NCBI GenBank assembly: GCA_002682825.1
Contig: NOKP01000052.1
Span: 128,991 to 192,990 of the forward strand
DNA: 64,000 nucleotides
Direction: 5' to 3'
Origin: Neonectria sp. B-13
Lineage: Eukaryota; Ascomycota; Sordariomycetes; Hypocreales; Nectriaceae
Shown here piece after piece: positions 22,601-32,710 of the stretch. How positions within the stretch are numbered: the first letter of the stretch is position 1; each line of letters opens with the position of its first letter. Position numbers and translations under genes: made by a program. The notes under the pieces were generated by a model, which was not told the DNA's origin, made no database searches, and saw only the letters and a program-made list of their open reading frames with translations.

Positions 22601-22726
22601 GGATGAGGAGTCAACCAGATGAATCGCGGCCGCGATTCGATAGACATCAATCGCCGTCTTCAAAAAGCTGGCGACCGTGTCCGAGAGGGACTGATCAGGA
22701 GCGAATGCAGGTGCAGCTGGTTCCAT
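19621..22726 (-). CDS. NACHT-domain STAND protein (fungal NLR-like)
   Basis: Three exons, 22284-22726, 20189-22229 and 19621-20124, with introns 22230-22283 (GTATGT..ATCCAG) and 20125-20188 (GTAAGC..TTTAG), encode 995 residues. Residues 1-147 are a helical N-terminal domain of the kind found on fungal STAND proteins. The NACHT NTPase follows, with Walker A GKPGSGKST (about 292) and Walker B ICLFIDGLDEFDGD (about 409-422) and the sensor-like SSRPW. HRTVRDWLMD marks the helical region usual after fungal NACHT (DUF7791-type). The C-terminal ~250 residues have weak ankyrin-like helices (FLFLAAKFGLTEYV, PRLVEYLLAHPS) rather than WD repeats. Such proteins act in non-self recognition and programmed cell death in ascomycetes; here that role is inferred from family only. 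The start is the ATG at 22726; one 21 bp upstream is also possible. Confidence 0.85.
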
Positions 22727-23149
22727 TTTATAGCATGTAATGGGCACAGCGCAGATGTAGTTCGTTGTCTCTATGTCTCTATTGACCCCCCATTTATTCT
22801 ATCCTCTCTTTGTGGATTTAACAACAGACAAGCAAAGTCGGTAATAACAAGGAGAAAAGGAAAGTTTGGCGGGTGAGGGGTCATCCGAGGGTTTATATAA
22901 GCCTTGTCAGTTCACGTGGTTTGAGCCGGTGCTGAAATGATTGGAACGCAACGTTTCGTCTCCATCCCTGCTTCAACTTAGCACTGTTATCAGGCAGCGC
23001 CTGCAACGACCTTCCGGATATGGACCCGTCAAGCTGATGCGAATTGAGTCTCCACAACCTCCATGGATGAAGCTCATGCATCACTCTTTCAATTGACTTG
23101 TACAGTCTAAGCCGCACGATACCGGCGTTACTTGTTATCCACCACCATG
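22727..23149. other. Divergent promoter between STAND and glycosylasparaginase genes
   Basis: No gene is seen. TATATAAG at 22894-22901 on the + strand may serve the glycosylasparaginase, although it is about 250 bp from the ATG. Confidence 0.4.
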
Positions 23150-24184
23150 GCTCGCCTTTCACTTCTGCCATTCCTCCTCCTGGGATGGCCCGCTTTTGGA
23201 AGTCCCTCGCCCGGCTTCCCAATGGTCGTCAACACATGGGGAGGAGACTTCACAGCTGCAACAGACGCTGCTTTTGCCGCTTTACAGCGCGACACAGCGT
23301 CTGCACTCGACGCCGTTGAGATCGGATGCATTACTTGCGAGCACAACCAATGCGACGGCAGTGTTGGCTACGGCGGCTCTCCGGATGAGAACTGCGAGAC
23401 GACCCTTGATGCGATGATCATGGATGGAACGACGATGAAGTCTGGCGCTGTCGCTGCACTACGCAGAGTGCGGGATGCCATCTCTGTTGCGCGGCATATC
23501 CTTGAGCACACGACGCATACAATGCTGGCTGGGGACTTCGCCACGGACTTTGCGATTCAGAACGGCTTCAAGGCCGAGAATTTGACGACGGAAGCATCAG
23601 CTAAGCAGTGCTTGGCATGGAAAGAAGCCCAATGCCAGCCCAACTATCGACTCAATGTCAATCCAAACTCATCTTCATCCTGCGGTCCGTATCTGCCACA
23701 AACCGGAGGCAGTCTTGGTGAACACACCAGCCAAGCATCCCACGACACACTCTCCATTATCGCACTGCACACCGACGGAACCATGGCTGCAGGAACCACC
23801 ACAAACGGCGCCTCGCACAAGATTCCCGGCCGGGTAGGCGATGGGCCGATTACCGGGAGCGGCTCCTACGTTGACGGGGATGTCGGTGGCTGTGGCGCCA
23901 CTGGTGATGGCGACATCATGATGAGGTTTCTACCTTGCTACCAAGCAGTCGAGAACTTAAGGCGGGGCATGTCGCCAACTGAGGCTGCAGAAGATGCTGT
24001 CCTCCGGATGGTGGGGAAAAATCCGCATGTTTCGAGTGGTATCGTCGTTGTCAACAACAAGGGCGAGCACGGCGCGGCTGGAAGTGGCTGGACGTTTACC
24101 TATGCGTATAGAGGTGGCAATATGGAGAGCACAAAGGTCGTTACAGTTCCGCCGGTACAACTTTTACCGCGCTTTGAGTTGTGA
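23150..24184 (+). CDS. Secreted glycosylasparaginase / N4-(beta-GlcNAc)-L-asparaginase, Ntn hydrolase
   Basis: Single-exon, 344 residues. The ATG at 23150 has a good context (ACCATGG) and opens a signal peptide (MARLSLLPFLLLGWPAFG). The precursor is expected to cleave itself before Thr201 in SHDTLSIIALHTDG, exposing the catalytic N-terminal threonine of the beta chain. Family motifs GTTTNGASHKIPGRVGDGPI, GSGSYVD and GCGATGDGD (substrate binding) are complete, as is the alpha-chain motif VEIGCITCEHNQCDGSVGYGG. It removes asparagine from N-linked glycoproteins, releasing aspartate and the glycosylamine; it acts in the vacuole or outside the cell. Eight or more cysteines suit a secretory location. 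There are no frame breaks. Confidence 0.92.
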   Translation, partial: ARLSLLPFLLLGWPAFGSPSPGFPMVVNTWGGDFTAATDAAFAALQRDTASALDAVEIGCITCEHNQCDGSVGYGGSPDENCETTLDAMIMDGTTMKSGAVAALRRVRDAISVARHILEHTTHTMLAGDFATDFAIQNGFKAENLTTEASAKQCLAWKEAQCQPNYRLNVNPNSSSSCGPYLPQTGGSLGEHTSQASHDTLSIIALHTDGTMAAGTTTNGASHKIPGRVGDGPITGSGSYVDGDVGGCGATGDGDIMMRFLPCYQAVENLRRGMSPTEAAEDAVLRMVGKNPHVSSGIVVVNNKGEHGAAGSGWTFTYAYRGGNMESTKVVTVPPVQLLPRFEL

Positions 24185-25320
24185 TGGATAACATGTGCTG
24201 TTAACGGTAGCCGTTATACTGCTCACTGGTTATGAAGCCAGCAAACAAACATACAGGGAGGTCGGTCGATTGTGCATCACAGATAAAGTACAGGCCCCAA
24301 GAACAACTTTGACCTTGTGGCCCGCGTGCGATGTATTCGTACCTCGTGCTCTAAGCATTAATTATGAGTTCTTGGACACAACGCTGTCGACTTAATTTGA
24401 AGACCCTAACCTAGAAATACAATTGTGATTCCTTCTAAGACTGATTTGCTAGCAATGGCGTTGTTGACAGATATTCTGTCTGCATCTGTGTCGAGCACCA
24501 TTCACCCGCCGCAATTCCTGGCTTACTAGTGACAAAGAGTCTCCAAGACCCTCGGAACTAGACCCGACTAGTAAGCCAGATAGATATCTCCTGCAAAATA
24601 GCGAAACGTTTTACGAACAGTTCGTTGGTATTGAAGGCATCAATCTTGTTATTGACATCGAATAAGAGTGATTATGCGGAGCTGTCTGTGGCATGTGACA
24701 CCCCGATAGAAATTGACGTCCTGGAGGTAGGTTATTAACGAAAACCACGGTTGAAACGAGCCTGTGTTCGTATCTCAAGGAATTTTGAAGACGAACCAAA
24801 CAATTTCCACGCTCGTCATTGCATGAACACACAGCGACGCGTAATCTTCAATAAGTTCTTGAGCAACTTGGAAACGAGTTATACCTTTAACATCATGGGA
24901 GGTCTGCATATCGAGTCAACGAGTGCATTAAGGTTTCATTTTCATGTGTGAACAACAAGGACGTAGGAATGCAAGTAAGCCCATGAATTTGCCCTCAGCT
25001 GTGAGTGGTGGCTCTTGAAGATTGGTTGCATGTTTACCCCAAAGGAGAAAACGGCATGCAGAAAGCTTGCATATCACCCAATAATGCGAGGCTTTCGACC
25101 GTAAAGGTTGCAGAAGTCGGCGAATGGAAAATTTAGAAGACGCAGCGAGTCTTGGATATGGAATCTCATAGAATCCGGGACTGACACAGCCTGGCTGCCT
25201 TTGCCCAAGGCGAATTCTTTGTTGCTGCTCAGCCTCATCGTACTGGGGGATTTCTGTGCCACTATTTTAACCCAGTAGTTTGCATTCTTTGTGAATGATT
25301 TTGCTAACTTCTCACTTCAA
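24185..25320. other. Intergenic region, AT-rich, no gene seen
   Basis: Only short frames without motifs. It contains a perfect 13-bp inverted repeat listed separately. Confidence 0.5.
24518..24579. repeat. Perfect 13-bp inverted repeat
   Basis: CTGGCTTACTAGT at 24518-24530 and its exact reverse complement at 24567-24579, 36 bp apart. It could form a hairpin or be the ends of a very small element; no clear target-site duplication is seen. Confidence 0.7.
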
Positions 25321-26751
25321 ATGGCAGACCCTCTAAGTTTGGTGGCCAGCCTTGCGGCCCTCCTCCAACTTGCACGCTACGCCGAGAAATTCTCACGGGC
25401 CTTGTACGACATCTCCCAGGGCGCTGGCGCCGCGAGGGAAGCCATCGAGGGCTTCGCAAATTCGACTCTAACCTTCTCGCAAGCGGTTAGGGGGGCCCAG
25501 ATCGCCCTCGATGGACACTGCAGGAGGCACAACGACTCCCCTGTTCTGGTCTATATATGCAGCCACCAAGTACTCGACACCATAGCGGCAGAATCCCAAG
25601 GCATTAATAAACGCCTCTGCGAGGCCACAGGGCGAGTAAGAAGGAATATGAGGAGCAGGTATACAGTTGTAGCGATGGTCAAGTGGATGTTCCAGAAGAG
25701 CTCAATCAGAAGATTATTTCCTGAGATGGAGCATCTTAAAACGAGCATCAGCCTGATCCTAATGATTGTCGACGTTGAAATATCGAAATTGGCAATGGAA
25801 AACATGCCTTTGGATGCTAAAGAGGATCGCAGAGAGCTCAAAGCAGATATGTAAGTGAATGGGCAACACTTGATGCTCAGATTCCAGTCAACTACTCCAC
25901 TGATGCTTTACGACTAGAAAACAGTTGAAACGAATCATCGAAAGTCAACTAGGAACTATCGAACGCTTGGAGAACCAAATCAAGCGAGTTTCTATGCCTC
26001 CCTTCCAGTCACTGAACTCAACAGAGTCTGTCAACCACAGGGGAGGCCACCAAGCCCTTTCTGATCTCGGCCGGAGCATGATTAGAAATGGAACGGTCCC
26101 CAGGACTGCCAAAATATCGAACCGGTCATTTGAAGATTCAGCAGACGAAGTGAATGTAAGCACTCCATCCAACTACGAATAGTCCTTGTATCTGACCGTA
26201 CGATAATTAACTTACGCTCCTAGGATATCGACCCACCTCTCCCAACATCTCCTACAACCACTCCAAGGTATAGCGGAAGGCATACGCCTCCACTTCATGA
26301 ACCACTAGCACAAGAGACCACCCAGCGCATCTCTGAGCGTCTTGGCGAGGGTACACCAGCTAGCAAAGTTTTAAGAGCGAACGTAAGCTCCTGGAGCGAG
26401 AGCACAAGTGGATACGTGAGGGCTCCGAATGGCCACATAACGAATTTTACCGCTCTCGTTATCAAAGAATTAGAAGGCAACATCATCTCTCTCTCTGATG
26501 TGGTGAAGTTGGAATTGGAGATTTTGTCTCCGCCCGAAAATGAACCAGTATTATTGGACTTTGGGGAAGGACAACCCGAATCGAGCATGGGAAAGGTATC
26601 GCTCAACTGGATGCGCAGCGATCATGAAACACCACACAGGCCACCTCTTATAATACAATGCGAAGTAAGTGAACGCTGTCAGCTCAGTCCTATACTTGGG
26701 AAACCGTTTCGAGATATGGTCAAACAGCGTTGGAGTCGACAGAGAGATTAG
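25321..26751 (+). CDS. Orphan Fungal_N-type STAND N-terminal domain protein
   Basis: Three exons, 25321-25850, 25918-26155 and 26224-26751, introns of 67 and 68 bp (GTAAGT..GACTAG and GTAAGC..TCCTAG), 431 residues. The N-terminus (MADPLSLVASLAALLQLARY) matches the Fungal_N domain placed at the front of many fungal NACHT/ankyrin STAND proteins. Residues 100-200 are helical; a coiled-coil-like piece (KQLKRIIESQLGTIERLENQIKRV) begins exon 2. The remaining part is Ser/Thr/Pro-rich and acidic (LEGNIISLSDVVKLELEILSPPENEPVLLDFGEG). No NTPase or repeat domain is present. A good donor-like GTAAGT at 26666 means the last ~28 codons may instead be intron, so the C-terminus is less certain. It may act as a partner or scaffold for STAND proteins. 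Confidence 0.65.
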
Positions 26752-27516
26752 GCGGTGACACGGGCGATTTTAAGACAGAAATTTGTGGGAAAACACGGGG
26801 GCATGAAAAAGATTGTTATGTCAAAGGGACTCGTGTATAATATGATGTTCTGAGGTATGAGTTGTTGCAACGTACATTGTTGTTTGTTAGTTTATGTTGG
26901 CTCTTGGTCAAATGCTATTACTATTACTCCTGTGGCTGAGAAGTCTATAGTAAAAAAGCGTAGGGCATCGAATGTCGGTGTAATAGGTATAACTCATGGT
27001 TTTAATGGCCAGTCGAGAGAATCAAAGAACAATTTATTCCAATAGCATCGAGGGGAGTATTTAATATGACTACTTGAGCTGCACTCTCTCCTATACATAG
27101 CACGTGTCTACGCAAACTCCATCACAATTTATAATCTACTTAAGCTGTTGAAAGGGCGTGGAAGTTGATAATCAAGGCACTTGTTTACATCTTGGATTTT
27201 ACATCGCCCGTTGTAATAATACACCTGGTTCATTCCCCAATATACACTGGTTAAGAAGATGATACTTTTGGAATTACTAGACCAGCTCCCCACTTGTGAA
27301 ATAAGCTCTTAATACTTATACCATTATCGACACCATTCATCCACCAAGTATGCCTCGCGCCCCAAAGCAAAGCCAGGACAAGAGGCAAGAGCCCCTTCAG
27401 GCATTCCGTAAGAATCCACCAGCTTGTAGGCCTTAACGGTTCGCAGCGTAACAAGCCAATCGTCATACAGTTGGTAGAGGCTTCAAGATAGACTGGATCT
27501 ATCCACCGCTACTCAT
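26752..27516. other. AT-rich convergent intergenic region
   Basis: It lies between the 3' ends of the Fungal_N gene and the GH74 gene. No gene is seen. Confidence 0.5.
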
Positions 27517-30001
27517 TTACAAGCACTGCCAGTAGTAGTCGTTCTGCTTGGTGCAGGTGTAAGAACCCTCGCAGACCGTCGGTCCAGGCCAGCTCACGCC
27601 GCCGCACTGTTGATAATGACCGGCTGTTTCCGTGATGACAGGGCCGTCGCTCGATACCGATGTGGGCTCCTCTGGCTCCGTCGTGGCAGAGGGTTCCGGC
27701 GCTTCTGTGGTTGAATCGCCGCCGCTACTGGCCGAGAGCGTCACTTTCCCGTAAAGAACGCCGCGCCCGTTCGTTCCAACGTAGACATAGTTGGCTTCAT
27801 TGGCACTGCCACCCAAGCGACAGCCGTCAATGGCGCCAAAAGTCTGGCTGTCACCCTGGATATCCGTCCAAGAAGCTCCTCCGTCAGAGCTACCGTACAG
27901 TCTGTCCCCGTTACTACCATCACCAAAGGCGTACAGGTTCCAAGAAGAAGAAGAGCTCTTCCCTAGAGAAATTCGATGGGTGTCTGTAAGTGCAGTCGAC
28001 ACTTTGGTGAAGCTAGTTCCATGGTTCGTGCTGTGGAAAATGCCAACATCGGTGGAGACATAGAGCTCGCCTGCTTTTGTGGGATGCACTTCGATGTCAC
28101 GAACCGAACTGGCTCCACTAAGCGTGCCGCCCTCTGAGAAGCTTGAGGCAGTGTTGGAGGATACGTAGAAGGTGCTACCAGAACCGGCGTAGAAGTATTT
28201 GTTCTCACGTTTGTCCGATGCAATCACGGCGCTCGAGGGAAGGCTGGAAACGGCAGAGAAAGAGGCGCTGTTTGCGGACCGAACGACTCCATGCGATGAA
28301 GACGACCATAGAATGGTATCGGCATCGGCGGAATAGGCGACCTCGCCACCATACTTGGCAGTGTCAGTGGCGTAGTTGATGTACCAAGACGCACCGCCGT
28401 TGCTGGACATGGCAACCATGTAGTCTCCGGCCGAGTTACCAACGCGAACGACGTTGCTGACCTTGTTACCAGCATAGTCGACACTGCTTGAGGTGGTCCA
28501 TAGTGGTGTATTCCATGCTTCTTCAGGCGCAGTTCCCAAGTCGGACTGGTCCTGGAAGGTGAAACCGCACTCATCCGCAACGGCGGCGAGGAGTTCAGTT
28601 CCCCCGGGAACAGATTTCACTTCCTGTACCGCGTACTCCTCGATGCCGTCCGCGAGAGACTTGGTAGTAACCTTGGAAGAAGTTCCCCAATTTGTGAGGT
28701 CATGGCCACCGTAGATGGTCAGTCCGGTACCATACAGCCAATGGTCACTATCGTGAGGATCAATCTCCAGGCTTTCGATCATCCAGCCCAGCCACTTCGA
28801 GTCGTTGTCGAGGAATTCGGTCTTGATCCAGGGAGCCAGGCTCACATCCATCGTATGGTCGCGCTCAATTGCTCCGCTCGATCCAAACTGCCAGATCGGA
28901 TCCCAAGAAGCGCCAGAGTCGGTGGATCGGAATAGCTGGGCATCAGGCCACCATGAATTCAAGCTTGCAACAACAAGTGTTCCAGGCTCTTGCATGTCGA
29001 CTCCAAGACCTCCGAAACCAAAGTAGAGCGAGCTTCCTGACACGGGAGTGATGTTGTCCCACTCACCGGACGTAATATCGTAGCGATAAACAGCGCCTTG
29101 GGTGCCATCATATGGACCCGTGCCGTCTGAGTACGTCAGATACAAGGCCTTCTCCTCAGGCTGAAGACGACACTTGTGTGGGAAGAATGTGTCGGGTTGG
29201 TCTTTCACAGCACTCCAAGTTGACCCGGCATTCTCGGAAACATAGACAGATGCGGTAATGTTGTCGGCGGTTCCAACAAAGATGCGAGAGGTCGCACCTC
29301 CAGTTTTGCCTGACGTCGAATCGAATGTGATAAAGGTAAGGCCTTGGATATCACTGTTGTATCCGTAGGTGTCGCTGGGATCTGGGGCGTAAGTTCCGAC
29401 GGCTGTGAACGAAGACACCTTCTGAAAGCTCTGGCCGCCGTTGGTACTCTTCCAGAGGCCGTTTCCGCTCCTGGCCCCGAAGTACACGATGTTGGAGTTC
29501 TGAGGGTCGACTGCGAGGCGTTCACCGGTGCCTCGGCCGGGCATGTTGCCACCGACCTTGAAAGACAAGTCGGTAAAAGTCCAAGAGGCACCTTTGTTTG
29601 TACTCTTCATGATGGACCCGTTGCTGGGGTCCCAACTGTTGGTGTACATACCCACAGCCGCGTAGATAACATTGGGGTCTTGAGGGTCAAGCGCAAGAGC
29701 GTCAATGCCCCAGTTGTGCCTAATATCCAAGTCTGAGCGAAAGCCTTTGCGCATAAAGAAATAGAGAATCTTACCAGTTGCTGCTGTCAGCAATGCCATC
29801 GGTGATTGGTGTCCACGAGTCGTCGCTGTTCAGCTTGTAGATGCCGCCAATGTCTGTTCTTGCGTATGCCAAGCCCTTCTCAGACGGGTGGAAGACGATG
29901 CCGGATATAAAACCACCGCCACCTCCAATGCGCACATTTTCCCAGCTAGTAGCCGCCTGAATAGGCGCCACAAGTGCGGCAAGGAACTTGAGATACTTCA
30001 T
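27517..30001 (-). CDS. Secreted GH74 xyloglucan-active endoglucanase with C-terminal CBM1
   Basis: Two exons, 29775-30001 and 27517-29719, with a 55-bp intron (29720-29774, GTAAGA..ATTAG), 809 residues. Exon 1 gives a signal peptide ([16 protein letters not shown]) and the start of the first beta-propeller, [16 protein letters not shown], with the conserved [12 protein letters not shown] block carrying an acidic residue of the active site. Repeated BNR/Asp-box blocks ([37 protein letters not shown]) are typical of the two seven-bladed propellers of GH74. After a Ser/Thr/Glu/Pro linker, the last 34 residues ([12 protein letters not shown] to YYWQCL) form a CBM1 with aromatic residues and four cysteines for cellulose binding. 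It cleaves xyloglucan in plant walls outside the cell. A TATA box lies 72 bp upstream. Confidence 0.95.
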
Positions 30002-30072
30002 CGTGAGATGAATGGAGATGTTGGATGCGATTGAGCCACCACATCGTTGCTACATGGCGTCTCATTGCCGTG

Positions 30073-30080
30073 CTTTTATA
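30073..30080 (-). promoter_or_regulatory. TATA box of the GH74 gene
   Basis: TATAAAAG on the minus strand, 72 bp before the ATG. A carbon-repressor-like CTGGGG site also lies upstream at 30304-30309, but single sites are weak evidence. Confidence 0.5.
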
Positions 30081-32710
30081 CTACCACCCGCTTGTCAAAT
30101 CCGCTGGACATGTCCTCGGCCGGGTAATTGAACATTGCTCTTGGTAGCTCTGATTTCCCGCGAATCAATTTGAGTTTGTGCAGACAGCTCAGACCCGGAA
30201 CGCATACCTTTCTGATGCAAATGGAACATCAAGCTCCGACAAAAACGACTTGGCAATGGCTTGAAAGGAGCCCACGGCGCTGCCGGAAAGCCTAAAGGGG
30301 GAACTGGGGCCGAGCCCCATTAAGTCATGTTAGTCTGGCCGGAACCCAGGCCCGAGGGAACCCTTGTTCATAATTATAAAAGCTCTCTATTCCAAACATG
30401 TAAAAATTCCATTGAGATGTAGCTCACAAAGAGTGGCAGCGTCATGTCTTCGTACCTCACCAAGCACTTGCATAAGTAATTAGTACAACGAGCTAAGGGT
30501 AAGGGTAGTAAAACGGCCACATCTTGAGACAGGACCAAATGTGGTCCAATTAGGTTCACGATCAAGGTTTAGTGTCCTGGTTTATAATGCGCCTATCTTA
30601 ATGCTAGCCTGATAAGTAGCATCGTCCAGGAACGAATGGAAAGAGTAATAAATAATATTGTTCCAAGCCTATCATGTTTGACCTCACGATCGTACAAAGG
30701 TTCATAAACTTGACAGGGTATGAAGCGAGTTGGTCGGCATATCGGGTAGATAAGCCGCGCTGGGTCATGGATCTCCCCAAAAACATGGGGCATCCGGGGC
30801 AAGAATTAGTCTTTCCCACGGTGGCTGGACAAGGTCCACGTCATCTTTTAATTCACACATGACAAGAAATCCCTGAAAACTAAGACAAGAACTGGATGAG
30901 AAAGCCGCTCGACCTGACCATTCTTATGGACAGTCACGGTCTAAAAGGGTTAGCGGGGGTTGAGCAAAGTCAGTATTCCGGCTAATGTCACCTATACCCA
31001 CCCACGCGTTCCAATCAAGTTTGACTAGGCCAGGTGACTAACGAACCCCTCACTTACCACCAGACATGAGCACAGCCTCCATAGATAGAGCTGGGTCTGT
31101 CGTTGTGAAGCGTTGGACAGTCCGCTCTGGGATTCTTGCTGACTTGAACACGCAGTTTGAATGTGGGGTGGCTTTGCTGACTTGGAGTAGTGAGCTATCC
31201 GAAAGAAACCAAACTGCTACTCAAACATGAGTTTTAAACCCGTAATACTGCGATACTTGATATTTAACAATCTCCATAAATAGGCTTGAGTATTTTACCA
31301 TCCTCCTCTAAGGTTTGGAACGTAGCTTCTCTGCAAGAACTTGAGTTCCTTTTTTTTTTATAGCAACGATGCCTAAACTTTGCTAGCGTCTGAGCTAAAA
31401 TTGTATGTAAAATGATAGCAATTTCGTGGCTTTGGCAAGTATTCAAATCTGTCAACTAGCGAGAAAGGTTTAACAATATCTATGCACCTGGAAACTCGAG
31501 TATGGCTGCTGAGGAAAACGAGAGCCTGTGGGAAGACCCAGGGTACTACAAAAACGGGAAGGGGATGTCTAACGATAAGAAAACCCCCACCCAGATGTCG
31601 GTGGTCTTGCCAAACATTATTCTAACTTCACCTTAATGGCTGCTGCTCTTACGACAGGTCTCACTGCCTATTTCCGAAACTGGTCCTAGAGGGAAGCCGA
31701 ATAACAAGGATGGGCATTCAGTCTCGAATGTACCCCTGGCTATCAAGGACTATATGCTATCAATTACCTGGTCTAGGGCATCTACCCGCTGTCAATGCTA
31801 GACACAGCTGTCAGATGTACATAACATCAAACTTCGATACAGTGTCTCTTGGATCGAGAGCTGTACCGCGGACAGCTACAGGCAAGATTTGCATTCACCA
31901 GGTGGATCAACGAATTGTGTTGATATTTTCAGAGACGAAGTCTGGTTAGCTTGTAAGTTCCATGCCCTGTTCTGTTCGATCGCATCGGTTGACTCACATC
32001 ATATGCTGGGCATTAACGGTGGCGTCGGAGGTAGGGTTGACGTAGGTTGTCTTTGTTACCAGCTAGATGCTGGCGTGTCAGACCTTGAAACAAAGTAGAA
32101 ACTACTTGGTATTATTAAGCATAGCTGCTTTGTACGTGCCGCCGAGTAAGAGTTAAATCATCAGTAGTTTCAAGAATATTCACTTCCTCGTAAAGAGACA
32201 GCCTCCGTGTTCGAAACCCAAGAGTCAAAGTGACTTGTCACCGTGAGTTCGTAACCTCGCCAAGCCGTAATCAAGGTGGTCTGGCTGCCTGGCAACCTGG
32301 CCTGTTATCACATTGTGACAGTGGTGACGGGCCCACGTGATTGGATGTTGGTTGCACCTGAAGCAAAGGCGTAGAGGCATCCTTGCCAGTTTATCACCAG
32401 GCAGCCAATCAATGGGCTATTAGTCCAACGTATCAGAGGGGCGAATTTAGCTGAGCCAAGCTGTCGGTATCCTGAGCCAACCAACATAAAAACAAATTCT
32501 CGTTCCGTCGTTTTCATTGCTCAATCTGAGACTTGTTTGTATTGGTCCTTCTCGTCGCCGCCCGAATGGCCGCATCCCAACCCCACTTTCTGACGTCCAC
32601 GTGAATTGGATTTGAGCAAGAGCGCTCAGCGAGAAGAACGATCGGAACACTCTCAACTCTTTAACCTCACTTTCCAATGCTCAACGCACTCTGCGTCATC
32701 TGGGAACACC
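30081..32710. other. Intergenic region, mostly AT-rich, no gene seen
   Basis: About 2.6 kb with only short open frames. It forms the divergent upstream region of the GH74 gene and of the large C2H2 protein gene. No transposon coding traces or terminal repeats were recognised. Confidence 0.5.
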
